A DNA stretch of 64,000 nucleotides from Pectinatus cerevisiiphilus (GCF_004341685.1 NZ_SMAA01000003.1:158124-222123), one strand, 5' to 3'; shown: positions 1-9,450, counted from the stretch's first letter. The notes: generated from the sequence alone by a model not told the origin. A program made the numbers and translations.

Positions 1-1154
1 TTTTGTTGGAAAAAAATGCAAAATTAGGGAAAAAACTTATGATAACGGGAAAAGGACGCTGTAATATTACTAATATAGCCGACTTAAGCGAGTTCATAAA
101 AAATATTCCCGGCAATGGTAAATTTTTGTATAGTGCATTTAAAAATTTTTTTAATGATGATGTGGTAAATTTTTTTGAAGCGCTTGGTGTTCCTACTAAA
201 GTGGAACGGGGCGGCAGAGTTTTTCCGCAGAGTGATAGAGCTATTGATGTTGTGACAGCACTGGCTGATAAGCTATATGACAGTAAAGTGGAACTGAGAT
301 TAAATACAAAAGTTGAAAGGATTATCGTCGAAGACGGCTTGGTTACAGGTATTAAAATGAGTGACGGAAATATACTCAAAGCTGATGCAGTCATTTTGGC
401 AGCCGGTGGTGCAAGTTATCCAGGTACCGGTTCAGACGGTTCAGGCTTAAAATTAGCGCAGGCAGTAGGTCATAAGATCATGCCACTGCATCCTGCGCTG
501 GTCCCTCTTGTCAGTGAAGAAGCATGGGTGAGGGACTTACAGGGGCTATCTTTACGCAATGTGCGGGTAAGTGCTTTTACTGATAATAAAAAAACTGATG
601 AAATGTTTGGGGAAATGATGTTTACTCATTTTGGAGTAACAGGGCCGATTATCTTGTCCATGAGCAGGCAAATAGCGCTTGATGTAGCCAGCGGTAAAAA
701 GATTTATTTGGCAATTAATTTAAAACCAGCGCTTACACCAGAAAAACTTGAAGCCCGTATTCAGCGTGATTTTCAAAAATACACACGTAAACAAATAAAA
801 AATGCAATGATAGATCTGCTGCCGCATCGACTTATACCGGTAGTTCTTAATTTTGCCTATATAGATGCAGAAAAATTTGTCAACGCTATTACGAAAAAAG
901 AAAGATTACGGCTGGTTAATGCATTGCAAAAGCTTTCTTTCGATATTCACGGTGTCCGTCCAATAGCAGAGGCTATCGTCACCGGCGGTGGTGTTCATGT
1001 AAAGGAAATAGATCCTAAAACTATGCAGTCAAAATTAGTAAATGGTTTATTTTTTGCGGGCGAAGTGATCGATATAGACGGATATACAGGCGGCTTTAAT
1101 TTACAAGCGGCATTTTCAATGGGATATACGGCTGGAATTATGGCAGGGAAATAG
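1..1154 (+). CDS. BaiN/RdsA (HI0933/YhiN)-family NAD(P)/FAD-dependent oxidoreductase, 5' end missing
   Basis: The reading frame is open from the first base of the window, and about 30 N-terminal residues, including the Rossmann GxGxxG loop expected in this family, lie upstream of the window. The first residues, LLEKNAKLGKK followed by GKGRCNITN, match the segment after the FAD dinucleotide fold in HI0933-like flavoproteins. An AAGGASYPGTGSDG segment sits near residue 131, and the C-terminal GGFNLQAAFSMGYTAG closes the FAD site. The family binds FAD. Bile-acid BaiN and the E. coli YhiN/RdsA rRNA-modifying enzyme belong to it, and which activity applies here cannot be told. aroA follows after about 95 bases in the same direction. 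Confidence 0.88.
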   Translation, partial: LLEKNAKLGKKLMITGKGRCNITNIADLSEFIKNIPGNGKFLYSAFKNFFNDDVVNFFEALGVPTKVERGGRVFPQSDRAIDVVTALADKLYDSKVELRLNTKVERIIVEDGLVTGIKMSDGNILKADAVILAAGGASYPGTGSDGSGLKLAQAVGHKIMPLHPALVPLVSEEAWVRDLQGLSLRNVRVSAFTDNKKTDEMFGEMMFTHFGVTGPIILSMSRQIALDVASGKKIYLAINLKPALTPEKLEARIQRDFQKYTRKQIKNAMIDLLPHRLIPVVLNFAYIDAEKFVNAITKKERLRLVNALQKLSFDIHGVRPIAEAIVTGGGVHVKEIDPKTMQSKLVNGLFFAGEVIDIDGYTGGFNLQAAFSMGYTAGIMAGK

Positions 1155-1249
1155 TAAATATAAATGCTTTGCAGGAAATTTTGAAGCATTTATAGAATAA
1201 TGTACTGTAAATACTTATAAAAGACAAATTATTGAAGGGTACATGTGTA

Positions 1250-2563
1250 ATGGCAATCAAAAATATTCGGGCAGCGTCCGCGGCTGGGCTGCATGGACAC
1301 GTTGTTGTTCCGGGAGATAAATCTGTATCACATCGCAGTGTGATGTTTGCAGGATTATGCAATACTCCTGTAAGGATTACTAATTTTTTACGGGCGCAGG
1401 ATTGTATGAGTACAGTTAAATGTATGCAGGCGCTGGGAGTAAAAGTTGAAGATAAGGGCGATTCCTTATTTGTCTGTGGTAATGGGCTGCATGGTTTGAA
1501 AGAAGCAACCAGAGTCATTGATGCTGGCAATTCGGGAACGACACTGCGGCTGATGCTGGGCATTTTGGCAGGACAGAATTTTTTAACTACTTTTACAGGT
1601 GATCCGTCTTTGAGTAGTCGTCCGATGGGGCGGGTAATTAAACCATTGGGCAAGATGGGCGCAAAAATAGTGGGCAGACAGGGTAATTCATTATTACCTA
1701 TAACGGTAATCCCCGCGGCTACTGCATTAAAAGGCATAACTTATGAAATGCCTATGGCTAGTGCCCAGGTAAAGTCTGCTATCTTGCTTGCGGGGTTATA
1801 TGCGCAGGGAATTACTAAGGTTATTGAACCATATCCTTCACGGGACCATACAGAAAGGATGCTTAACGCCTTTGGTGCAAAATTGGTCAAAGAGGGTAAT
1901 TGTGTAAGTATTTATCCGGCAGAAAACTTGGAGGCTCCTGAGTATATAGAAGTACCAGGGGATATCAGTTCAGCTGCTTATTTCATAGTCGCGGCCAGCA
2001 TCATTAAGGGCAGCGATGTTTTGATCAAAAACGTCGGTATGAATGAAACACGTACAGGTATAATTGATGTGCTTCGGAATATGGGCGCAGCTATAGAAGT
2101 TAGTAATATGCGTAAATCCAGTGGTGAGCCTGTGGCTGACTTGCGGGTTCGTTATGCCCGATTACATGGTACAGAGATAAAGGCGGAGATTGTTCCTCGA
2201 CTTATTGATGAAATACCAGTAATAACCGTTGCTGCAATGGTAGCTGATGGAATTACGGTAATAAGCGGTGCACAGGAATTACGTGTAAAAGAAAGTGATC
2301 GGATAAAAACCATTTGTAATGAGCTTGGTAAACTGACAGATGCCTTGACGGAAAAGGAAGACGGGCTTATTATAAAAGGCGGTTCAATATTTAAAACGGC
2401 GCAGTGTGATTCCTGCAATGATCATCGTATTGCCATGTCACTGGCTGTGGCAGGGGCTGCTGGAAAGGGTGTTATTGTCGATCATGCTGAGTGTGTAGAT
2501 ATTTCTTATCCTGAATTTTATACAACGCTTGAGATGCTGAAAAATAATTCGCAGGGTGAATAA
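1250..2563 (+). CDS. aroA: 3-phosphoshikimate 1-carboxyvinyltransferase (EPSP synthase)
   Basis: Sixth step of the shikimate pathway: joins phosphoenolpyruvate to shikimate-3-phosphate in the cytoplasm. The 437-residue protein has the usual two-domain length. Visible motifs are GDKSVSHR (residues 22-29), GNSGTTLRLM, SSRPMGR, SAQVKSAILLAG, SRDHTER, NETRTG and a late KESDRI. The set G-D-K-x, S-A-Q-x-K, R-x-H-x-E and N-x-T-R is the signature published for class II EPSP synthases, which tend to be poorly inhibited by glyphosate; tolerance here is an inference. A TTG start 18 bases upstream is open, but the GAAGGG ribosome binding site at 1234 fits the ATG at 1250. cmk begins 8 bases after the stop, so the two are probably cotranscribed. 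Confidence 0.95.
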   Translation: MAIKNIRAASAAGLHGHVVVPGDKSVSHRSVMFAGLCNTPVRITNFLRAQDCMSTVKCMQALGVKVEDKGDSLFVCGNGLHGLKEATRVIDAGNSGTTLRLMLGILAGQNFLTTFTGDPSLSSRPMGRVIKPLGKMGAKIVGRQGNSLLPITVIPAATALKGITYEMPMASAQVKSAILLAGLYAQGITKVIEPYPSRDHTERMLNAFGAKLVKEGNCVSIYPAENLEAPEYIEVPGDISSAAYFIVAASIIKGSDVLIKNVGMNETRTGIIDVLRNMGAAIEVSNMRKSSGEPVADLRVRYARLHGTEIKAEIVPRLIDEIPVITVAAMVADGITVISGAQELRVKESDRIKTICNELGKLTDALTEKEDGLIIKGGSIFKTAQCDSCNDHRIAMSLAVAGAAGKGVIVDHAECVDISYPEFYTTLEMLKNNSQGE

Positions 2564-2571
2564 ATTATTAT

Positions 2572-3237
2572 ATGAAAAAGAAAGTAATTGCTATAGACGG
2601 GCCAGCAGGTGCAGGGAAAAGTACTGTAGCTCAACGGGTCGCTGCAAAATTAGGATATACTTATATTGACACTGGTGCTATGTACAGGGCAGCGGCATGG
2701 AAGGTGCTGCAAGAAAATAGTATGGATGCATTGACTGATGAAGTTATTTTGCAAACGGTAAAAGATATAGATGTGCGTTTGCAATACATAAATAAAGTTA
2801 CTAAGGTTTTTGTTGATGGTGTAGAGGTTTCCGACCAGCTGCGCACACCTGCTGTCAGCAGAGTGGTTTCCCAAGTCGCAAGGCTCGGGTCGGTGCGTAA
2901 AAAGATGGTGCTTTTACAAAGGAAAATGGCTCAAAACGGTGCGATTGTGATGGATGGCCGTGATATAGCAAGTTATGTTTTACCAACAGCAGATGTAAAG
3001 GTATTTTTAACTGCTTCAGTTGAGGAAAGGGCTAAACGTCGTTTTGCACAGATGGTAAAAAAAGGATATAAGGTCGATCTTGCTGAGCTTAAAGAAGAAA
3101 TAACAGCAAGAGATAAGGCTGATAAAGAAAGAACAATATCTCCTCTTGTAAAGACTGAGGACGCTGTTTTACTGGATACGACCTTTATGTCAGCGGACGA
3201 AGCAACAGAGAAAATATTGTCTTTGGTATTGAAGTAA
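2572..3237 (+). CDS. cmk: Cytidylate kinase
   Basis: Phosphorylates CMP and dCMP with ATP in pyrimidine nucleotide salvage. The 221-residue protein carries the P-loop GPAGAGKS (residues 10-17), the CMP-binding DTGAMYRA segment near residue 34, the MDGRDI loop near residue 126 and a lid arginine region (RDKADKERTISPL), all typical of the short bacterial Cmk. It lies 8 bases after aroA and 16 bases before the plsC start, in the aroA-cmk-plsC-ispH-S1 order common in clostridia and Negativicutes. Confidence 0.96.
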   Translation: MKKKVIAIDGPAGAGKSTVAQRVAAKLGYTYIDTGAMYRAAAWKVLQENSMDALTDEVILQTVKDIDVRLQYINKVTKVFVDGVEVSDQLRTPAVSRVVSQVARLGSVRKKMVLLQRKMAQNGAIVMDGRDIASYVLPTADVKVFLTASVEERAKRRFAQMVKKGYKVDLAELKEEITARDKADKERTISPLVKTEDAVLLDTTFMSADEATEKILSLVLK

Positions 3238-3253
3238 TTGGGGTGCATTATTA

Positions 3254-3859
3254 TTGAGTTTAGTTTATAGGTTTTTGTATCATTTTTTTCATGTTTTATA
3301 TACAGTGCTTTTTTCGGCAAAGGCTTACCATGTGGAAAATGTGCCAACTAAGGGCGGAACAATAATAGCTGCAAATCACCTTAGTAATTGGGATCCCATG
3401 CTGATCAGTTGTTTTGTAGAACGACCGGTTGGGTATATGGCAAAGCAAGAGCTGTTTGATGTCCCTATTTTGGGGAAAGCACTATATGCTCTGCATTCTT
3501 TTCCGGTACGTCGGGGTATTGGTGATCGACAAGCTCTGCGTACAGCCGTTAGAAAGCTTCAGGAAGGGGAATGCATGGGGGTATTTCCCGAAGGGCACAG
3601 AAGTAAAACAGGAAAACTGCAAAAGGCAGCTACGGGAGTAGCTTTGATTGCAGCTAAAGCAAAAGTACCGGTGATTCCGACTGCCGTTTTAAATACAGAA
3701 CAAATTTTTAAATGGGGAAGTTTTTTTCCTGCGGTGAAGGTGGTTTACGGTACCCCTATTTATTATAAAAAAGATAAGATCGATAAAGAAGAATTACAGT
3801 GTTTTACAGCTGAAATTATGCAACAAATTCAGAATTTGATAAACTCTTACAAGACATAA
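3254..3859 (+). CDS. plsC: 1-acyl-sn-glycerol-3-phosphate acyltransferase
   Basis: Adds the second acyl chain to lysophosphatidic acid at the inner face of the membrane, giving phosphatidic acid. The catalytic HxxxxD motif is present in NHLSNWDPM near residue 41, and the substrate-binding FPEGHRS motif lies near residue 113. A hydrophobic stretch at the N-terminus fits membrane association. The start is TTG at 3254 behind a GGGGTG ribosome binding site at 3240. At 201 residues it is a normal short PlsC. The chain is completed by PlsY encoded at 8754. Confidence 0.93.
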   Translation: MSLVYRFLYHFFHVLYTVLFSAKAYHVENVPTKGGTIIAANHLSNWDPMLISCFVERPVGYMAKQELFDVPILGKALYALHSFPVRRGIGDRQALRTAVRKLQEGECMGVFPEGHRSKTGKLQKAATGVALIAAKAKVPVIPTAVLNTEQIFKWGSFFPAVKVVYGTPIYYKKDKIDKEELQCFTAEIMQQIQNLINSYKT

Positions 3860-3895
3860 GGGGATATTTATGTTATACTATGGAAGATAGTAATT

Positions 3896-4759
3896 ATGAA
3901 TGGTGATCATATGGACATAATGTTAGCAGAATATCAGGGGTTTTGCTATGGCGTTAAAAGGGCCATAAAACTGGCTCGTGAACAAGCCGGTAGAGATGGC
4001 TTTATAGCCACGCTCGGTCCGATAATCCATAACCCGCAAATAGTAAAACAACTTGCTGATGAGGGTATCATTTCGATAGATTCCCTCGATGATATAACGC
4101 ATGGAACTATAATAATAAGATCACATGGTGTAGGCCCTTCAATTTATCAAGCAGCTGAAGCGAAGGGGTTAAATATTGTGGATGCTACGTGTCCACATGT
4201 TAAAAAGGCGCAGATGTCAGCCAAAGCACTCACTGATGAAGGCTATTCCGTCGTCATTATAGGGGAAAGAAAACATCCTGAAGTAAAAAGCATTTTTGAG
4301 TGGTCAGGGCAGGACGCGGTAGTTATTGAGACATTGGAGCAAGCCGCACAATTGCAACCTATAAAAAGGCTTGGTATAGTGGCGCAAACGACTTTTTCCC
4401 GTGTGAAGTTCAAACAATTAGTAGATGTATTGCTTGATAAGTCCAATGAAGTAAAAGTGCTGCGTACGATTTGTACAGCCACTGAACAGCGCCAAACTGC
4501 TGCTGAAGAACTGGCCGCAAAAGTAGATGTAATGCTTGTTATAGGCGGCAAAAATAGTGCCAATACCACTCGGCTGGCTGAACTGTGTGCTCAAAGATGT
4601 CCAACACATCATATTGAGACTGCTGATGAGCTAGACGATGATTGGTTTTATAATATAGAAAAAATTGGTGTGACGGCGGGAGCTTCTACCCCCGACTGGC
4701 TCATCAGGGAGGTATATAAAAAGTGCAAGAACATGAACAAGACATGCAAAGTTTGTTAG
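3896..4759 (+). CDS. ispH: 4-hydroxy-3-methylbut-2-enyl diphosphate reductase
   Basis: Last step of the non-mevalonate isoprenoid pathway; a [4Fe-4S] enzyme producing IPP and DMAPP. The three cluster cysteines are visible in GFCYGVKRAI (about residue 17), DATCPHV (about 101) and RTICTATEQRQ (about 196). The 287-residue length is normal. ATG at 3896 has a GGAAG box nine bases upstream; ATG at 3911 is an alternative. The 3' end overlaps the S1 gene by 37 bases in a different frame. In several clostridia these two proteins are a single IspH-S1 fusion; here they are separate reading frames. Confidence 0.95.
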   Translation: MNGDHMDIMLAEYQGFCYGVKRAIKLAREQAGRDGFIATLGPIIHNPQIVKQLADEGIISIDSLDDITHGTIIIRSHGVGPSIYQAAEAKGLNIVDATCPHVKKAQMSAKALTDEGYSVVIIGERKHPEVKSIFEWSGQDAVVIETLEQAAQLQPIKRLGIVAQTTFSRVKFKQLVDVLLDKSNEVKVLRTICTATEQRQTAAEELAAKVDVMLVIGGKNSANTTRLAELCAQRCPTHHIETADELDDDWFYNIEKIGVTAGASTPDWLIREVYKKCKNMNKTCKVC

Positions 4760-5871
4760 AAGAAGAATCGATGAGAAATTTCGCCGAAAATGAAATAATA
4801 AAAGGAACAGTCATAATGGTTGACCGCGACGCCGCATATGTGGACGTTGGCTATAAACAGGAAATCCCGGTGCCTAATAAGGAACTGGCATACCCTGCTC
4901 CAGATAACGCGTCTGATGTTGTCAGTGTTGGTGACGAAATTGATGTTTATATCGTTTATATCGGCGGAGAAAATGGTATGGTTTTATCAAAACGCCGTGC
5001 AGATGAAATGACAGCTTGGAATAATGCTAAAAAGCTTTATGAAGATAAAACTTCTGTTACAATAAAAATAACGAAATTAATAAAGGGTGGATTACTGGTT
5101 GCTTTTTCTGGATTGAGAGGATTTTTACCAGCATCCCAGATTGAACTGCATTTCATTCGTGACTTAGCTAGTTATGTTGGCAAAGAAATACAGGCACGTA
5201 TCATAGAAATAGACAGCAGAAAACAACGTCTTATCTTTTCGCATAGAGTCCTTTTGGAAGAAGAACGGGCTGAAAAACAGGCTGAACTTCTTAGCTCTTT
5301 ACAGGTAGGCGAAATAAGAAAAGGCCGCGTAAAGAGAGTTGTTGATTATGGTGCATTTGTGGACTTAGGCGGTATCGACGGCCTTGTACATATTTCGGAT
5401 CTTTCATGGAATCATGTAAAACATCCTTCCGATATTGTCAATGCGGGAGATGAAGTAGAAGTATTAGTAAAGAACTTTGATCCTGAAACTAAACGTATTT
5501 CGTTAAGCATAAAAGATACTATGCCTGATCCGTGGTTTGCTAAAGTGGAAAAATACACCGTTGGCAGTTATGTGGTCGGTAAAATTGTGAAATTAACAGA
5601 TTTCGGTGCCTTTATGCAGTTAGAAGAAGGTGTTGATGGACTTATTCGTATGCGTGAGTTATCAGAAAAACATATTGTCAAGGCTGATGAAGTAGTTAAA
5701 GTCGGCGATGATGTTAAAGTAAAAATAATTCATATTGATAAAGAAAATAAAAAAATTGCGCTTAGCATTACAAGAGTCAAACAGGATGCTGATAAGGCAG
5801 AATTTGATCAGTATCAGGAAAAGCAGGCTGAACAAGACAAGTCAGCTGCTAATAATGAAACAGAAGAATGA
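4723..5871 (+). CDS. rpsA: Ribosomal protein S1-like protein, four S1 domains
   Basis: RNA-binding protein expected to help mRNA docking on the 30S subunit. Four S1 repeats are readable: about residues 25-92, 105-172 (degenerate), 192-262 (with VDYGAFVDLGGIDGLVHIS) and 277-350 (with LTDFGAFMQLEEGVDGLI). The C-terminus is charged and Gln/Glu-rich. It starts at GTG 4723, ten bases after GGGAGG at 4708, inside the ispH coding region, which suggests translational coupling. At 382 residues it is the short four-domain S1 seen in firmicutes, not the six-domain proteobacterial form. A strong terminator follows at 5938. Confidence 0.93.
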   Translation: MQEHEQDMQSLLEEESMRNFAENEIIKGTVIMVDRDAAYVDVGYKQEIPVPNKELAYPAPDNASDVVSVGDEIDVYIVYIGGENGMVLSKRRADEMTAWNNAKKLYEDKTSVTIKITKLIKGGLLVAFSGLRGFLPASQIELHFIRDLASYVGKEIQARIIEIDSRKQRLIFSHRVLLEEERAEKQAELLSSLQVGEIRKGRVKRVVDYGAFVDLGGIDGLVHISDLSWNHVKHPSDIVNAGDEVEVLVKNFDPETKRISLSIKDTMPDPWFAKVEKYTVGSYVVGKIVKLTDFGAFMQLEEGVDGLIRMRELSEKHIVKADEVVKVGDDVKVKIIHIDKENKKIALSITRVKQDADKAEFDQYQEKQAEQDKSAANNETEE

Positions 5872-5937
5872 TCTTATTGCTGATTAAGCTGCGATTTTAA
5901 TGTAATTTGTTAAAAAGTATTTTAGGACTCATTTGAG

Positions 5938-5969
5938 AAGGAGTAATGCGTTTGACATTACTCCTTTTT
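5938..5969 (+). terminator. Intrinsic terminator after the aroA-cmk-plsC-ispH-rpsA run
   Basis: A perfect 11-bp stem (AAGGAGTAATG / CATTACTCCTT) with a 7-base loop, running into five T residues. Confidence 0.88.
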
Positions 5970-6033
5970 GAGTTGTTTTTTATTATTTTATAAATCTTGT
6001 TTGTGCGCAAAAGATTTTCGGAAAGGATTACCA

Positions 6034-7416
6034 ATGTCTTATAGTGGTAAAATTATAAAAGTTAATAAGGATAGTCTAGCAGAAGAACTGGGATTATGCG
6101 TTGGTGATAAAATAGTGTCCGTGAATGGGCATTTACTCACTGATATAATAGATTTAAGCTTTGCTTTTGCGGATGAGTCAATAGAACTTTTGCTTGAACA
6201 TGCAGATGGTCAGCAAGAAATGATTGCCTTTGAAAAGGATTATGATGAAGAATTAGGCGTTGAATTTGAATCAGCTGTTTTTGATGGAATTCATCGCTGC
6301 TATAACAGATGCTGCTTTTGTTTTGTTGACCAGATAGCGCCAAATATGCGTAAGAGTTTGTCAGTTAAAGATGATGATTATCGGATGTCATTTTTATATG
6401 GTAATTTTGTGACGATGACGAATATGGGGAAGAGTGATTTTGAGCGAATCCACCGCCTGCATTTGTCCCCGTTGTATCTGTCTGTGCATACTACAAATCC
6501 TCAATTACGTGCGCGGATGATGAATAGTAAAAGGGCAGCACAAATAGCGGCACAGCTTGATATCTTAGATTCGATAGATGTGCAGTACCATACACAGATT
6601 GTATTGTGTCCTGATTTTAATGATGGACCAGAGCTGGAACGAACCATAAAGGATATTGGGGCGAGAATCCCTAATGCTTTAAGCATAGCTATAGTACCGG
6701 TGGGACTGACAAAATACCGCGAAGGTTGTTATCCTTTGACTATGTTCGACCAAGCTGGTATGCGTTCTGTTATAGATCAGGTAGAGAGGTGGCAGCATAT
6801 ATTTAGAAAAAAACTGGATAATTCTTTTGTCTATTTGAGTGACGAATTTTATTTGACGGCAGAATATCCTTTTCCTGAAAGTAAATATTATGATGGCTTT
6901 CCGCAGCTTGATAATGGTATTGGGTTAAGCCGTAATTTTATTGATGAATGGAAGACTTGCCTGATAAAGGATAAAGATAAAAAATATGCTTATGAAAAAA
7001 CAATGCATATAACTGTTGTATGCGGGACATCAGCAGGAAAGGTTTTTCGTCCGTTATTAGCGAATATGGATATAGCTAATCTTGATATTAATATTTTGGC
7101 TGTAGAAAATGATTTTTTTGGGCATAATGTGACTGTAACAGGGCTTTTGACGGGTCAGGATATACTGAAGGCATTGAAAAAACAAGAGTGCGAATGCGAT
7201 GGTGTTATTCTTCCTGGTTCAGCTTTAAGGACGGGGGAAGATATTTTTCTTGATGATTTATCCTTACAGGAATTGCAAAATAAATATGAAAAGAAAATAA
7301 AAATAGCCTCTGATGCACGGACACTTTATAGTTTGTTGACACAATGGGACAAGGTAAAAGATGTTCGGGACAATAATTTATACACGTGGCAAAGTAATGC
7401 TGCATATACTAAATAA
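6034..7416 (+). CDS. DUF512 family radical SAM protein with N-terminal PDZ-like domain
   Basis: Conserved firmicute protein of unknown reaction, usually found next to der as here. The N-terminal 60 residues form a PDZ-like fold (SLAEELGLCVGDKIVSVNG). A radical-SAM cysteine cluster follows in CYNRCCFCFVDQ near residue 90, then the DUF512 region with GNFVTMTNMG and SVHTTNPQLRARMM. The 460-residue form begins at ATG 6034, seven bases after GGAAAGG; the frame is open further upstream but has no better start. It ends 15 bases before der, suggesting one operon with der and plsY. Confidence 0.88.
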   Translation: MSYSGKIIKVNKDSLAEELGLCVGDKIVSVNGHLLTDIIDLSFAFADESIELLLEHADGQQEMIAFEKDYDEELGVEFESAVFDGIHRCYNRCCFCFVDQIAPNMRKSLSVKDDDYRMSFLYGNFVTMTNMGKSDFERIHRLHLSPLYLSVHTTNPQLRARMMNSKRAAQIAAQLDILDSIDVQYHTQIVLCPDFNDGPELERTIKDIGARIPNALSIAIVPVGLTKYREGCYPLTMFDQAGMRSVIDQVERWQHIFRKKLDNSFVYLSDEFYLTAEYPFPESKYYDGFPQLDNGIGLSRNFIDEWKTCLIKDKDKKYAYEKTMHITVVCGTSAGKVFRPLLANMDIANLDINILAVENDFFGHNVTVTGLLTGQDILKALKKQECECDGVILPGSALRTGEDIFLDDLSLQELQNKYEKKIKIASDARTLYSLLTQWDKVKDVRDNNLYTWQSNAAYTK

Positions 7417-7431
7417 AGGCGGGTGCGTAAT

Positions 7432-8757
7432 TTGAGTAAACCGATAGTGGCAATAGTCGGACGTCCTAATGTAGGAAAGTCTACTCTTTTTAATCAGATT
7501 GGCAAAAAAAGGGTTTCTATTGTTGAAGATTTTCCGGGGGTAACTCGTGACAGAATATACATGGATGCAGAATGGCTGGACAAAAAATTTACGATGATTG
7601 ATACTGGTGGTATAGAGCTGGAATCCCAGGATACAATACTCTCCTCAATACGTGTGCAGGCTCAGCTGGCTATTGACGAAGCAGATGTGATTGTCTTCTT
7701 GACTGATGGGCGTGCAGGGGTTACCAATGCTGATGCGGAGATAGCGCGGATTCTGCGCAATGCCAGAAAGCCAGTGATATTGGCGGTAAATAAGATTGAT
7801 ACGCAGAAGCAGCAAATGGATGTTTATGAATTTTATAATTTAGGCCTTGGTGATCCTATCCCTATTGCTGCGGCTAATTCGCTAAATATGGGAGATTTAC
7901 TGGACAAGGTAGTTGAATCCTTCAGTGCAATTGAAGCTATTGTAGAAGATCCGGATGAAATACACATAGCTGTTATCGGCCGGCCGAATGTAGGTAAATC
8001 TTCCTTAGTAAATGCTATGCTGGGACAGGATCGTGTTATAGTCAGTAATGTTCCCGGAACGACACGGGATGCTATTGATACGCATTTTGTTAAGGACAAT
8101 ATTAAATACACGCTTATAGATACGGCTGGAATGCGTCGTAAAGCCAAAATAGATGAACCAATAGAACGATACAGCGTAATCCGCTCATTGCGTGCTGTAG
8201 ACCGTAGTGACGTTGTCCTGATGCTTATAAGTGCTCCTGACGGAGTTACAGAACAGGATAAAAAAATAGCCGGATATGCCCATGAATCTGGTAAAGGCTG
8301 CGTATTGGTAGTTAATAAATGGGATTTAATGGAAAAGGACTCAAAGACACCATTGCGGTTTACAGAAGATCTGCGCGATGAACTTGGTTTTCTCCAGTAT
8401 GCACCTGTTATATATATATCGGCACTAACGCGCCAAAGAGTACACCGTATGCCGGATTTGGTAAAGTATGTAGCGGAACAACAGGCTATGCGTATTCAGA
8501 CGAGTGTGCTCAACCAACTTATCATGGATGCGCTTTCTGTAAATCCACCACCGGCACATAAAGGAAAACAGTTAAAGATATATTTTATGACACAGGCAGA
8601 TGTGAAGCCGCCTAAATTCATTATTTTTGTAAATGATCCGGAGCTTATGCATTTTTCTTATCTGCGTTTTATCGAAAATAAATTACGGGAAAGCTTCGGT
8701 TTTGAAGGGACTCCGTTAAAACTTATTGTGAAAGGAAGAAAGGAAGATGATGAGTGA
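7432..8757 (+). CDS. der: Ribosome biogenesis GTPase Der
   Basis: Essential double GTPase that assists 50S subunit maturation. Two G domains are clear: G1 GRPNVGKST near residue 9 with DTGG and NKID, and a second GRPNVGKSS near residue 183 with DTAGMRRK and NKWD, followed by the KH-like C-terminal domain. I chose TTG at 7432, which gives the family's usual N-terminus MSKPIVAIVG and sits at good distance from AAAGGCGGG; the GTG at 7423 lies inside that ribosome binding site. 441 residues is standard. The stop codon overlaps the plsY start. Confidence 0.96.
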   Translation: MSKPIVAIVGRPNVGKSTLFNQIGKKRVSIVEDFPGVTRDRIYMDAEWLDKKFTMIDTGGIELESQDTILSSIRVQAQLAIDEADVIVFLTDGRAGVTNADAEIARILRNARKPVILAVNKIDTQKQQMDVYEFYNLGLGDPIPIAAANSLNMGDLLDKVVESFSAIEAIVEDPDEIHIAVIGRPNVGKSSLVNAMLGQDRVIVSNVPGTTRDAIDTHFVKDNIKYTLIDTAGMRRKAKIDEPIERYSVIRSLRAVDRSDVVLMLISAPDGVTEQDKKIAGYAHESGKGCVLVVNKWDLMEKDSKTPLRFTEDLRDELGFLQYAPVIYISALTRQRVHRMPDLVKYVAEQQAMRIQTSVLNQLIMDALSVNPPPAHKGKQLKIYFMTQADVKPPKFIIFVNDPELMHFSYLRFIENKLRESFGFEGTPLKLIVKGRKEDDE

Positions 8758-9365
8758 GTTATCTTTTTATTCTGCTGGCCGGGTATATTCTGGGATCTAT
8801 TCCCAGCGGCCTCATAATTGGTAAAATATTTTTCCATACTGATTTGCGCCATTATGGCAGTCACAATATCGGTGCTACTAATGCTTGGCGTGTCCTTGGT
8901 AAAAAGGCAGGTTTCTGGGTTTTTGCCTTTGATTTCTTGAAAGGAGCCGCCGGTGTTCTTATCGGCATGTATGTTGGTGCCGCTGGTTCTGGACAGGCAT
9001 CCGCATACGCTTTGATCTTAGGCGGTATAATGGCTATAATCGGTCATTCGTGTTCTCTATTTTTAGCTTTTAAGGGAGGCAAGGGTGTTGCTACTGGACT
9101 GGGTGTTATAACTATGCTTATGCCTCAGGCAGCCTTGTGCGTCTTTGTCCTTTGGTTTATCATAGTCCTTTTTACACGCTATGTTTCGCTTGCGTCTATG
9201 ATAGCAGCTGTATCTGTGCCTTTACAGGCCTGTTATTGGGATGAACCGTGGCAGTACATCATTTTCGGCATACTTGCTGCCGCTTTTGTTATATACAGGC
9301 ATAGAGAAAATATCCATCGTCTCATGAATGGAAATGAGTCCAAGATAAATTTCAGCGGCCGATAA
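8754..9365 (+). CDS. plsY: Glycerol-3-phosphate acyltransferase PlsY
   Basis: Integral membrane enzyme transferring an acyl group from acyl-phosphate to glycerol-3-phosphate, the first step of phospholipid synthesis in most bacteria. The signatures are present: GSIPSGLIIGK near residue 14, GSHNIGATNAWRVLG near residue 35, and GHSCSLFLAFKGGKGVATGLG near residue 97, with about five membrane spans. GTG at 8754 overlaps the der stop by four bases (GTGA), indicating coupled translation. A bidirectional palindromic terminator follows. Confidence 0.96.
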   Translation: MSYLFILLAGYILGSIPSGLIIGKIFFHTDLRHYGSHNIGATNAWRVLGKKAGFWVFAFDFLKGAAGVLIGMYVGAAGSGQASAYALILGGIMAIIGHSCSLFLAFKGGKGVATGLGVITMLMPQAALCVFVLWFIIVLFTRYVSLASMIAAVSVPLQACYWDEPWQYIIFGILAAAFVIYRHRENIHRLMNGNESKINFSGR

Positions 9366-9400
9366 TAAAGTTTGATTTTAAATTAATATATTAGTGGATG

Positions 9401-9436
9401 TTTTTATCGCCAGCCCAATTGGGCTGGCGATATTTT
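9401..9436. terminator. Bidirectional terminator between plsY and the MFS gene
   Basis: A perfect 26-bp palindrome at 9406-9431 (ATCGCCAGCCCAA and its complement) has five T before it and TATTTTAT after it, so it can stop transcription from both converging genes. Confidence 0.85.
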
Positions 9437-9450
9437 ATGTAATTGAATTA

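Noticed and set aside
1138..1737. 199-codon minus-strand frame over the start of aroA
   Set aside because: Shadow of aroA; no ribosome binding site and no family features.
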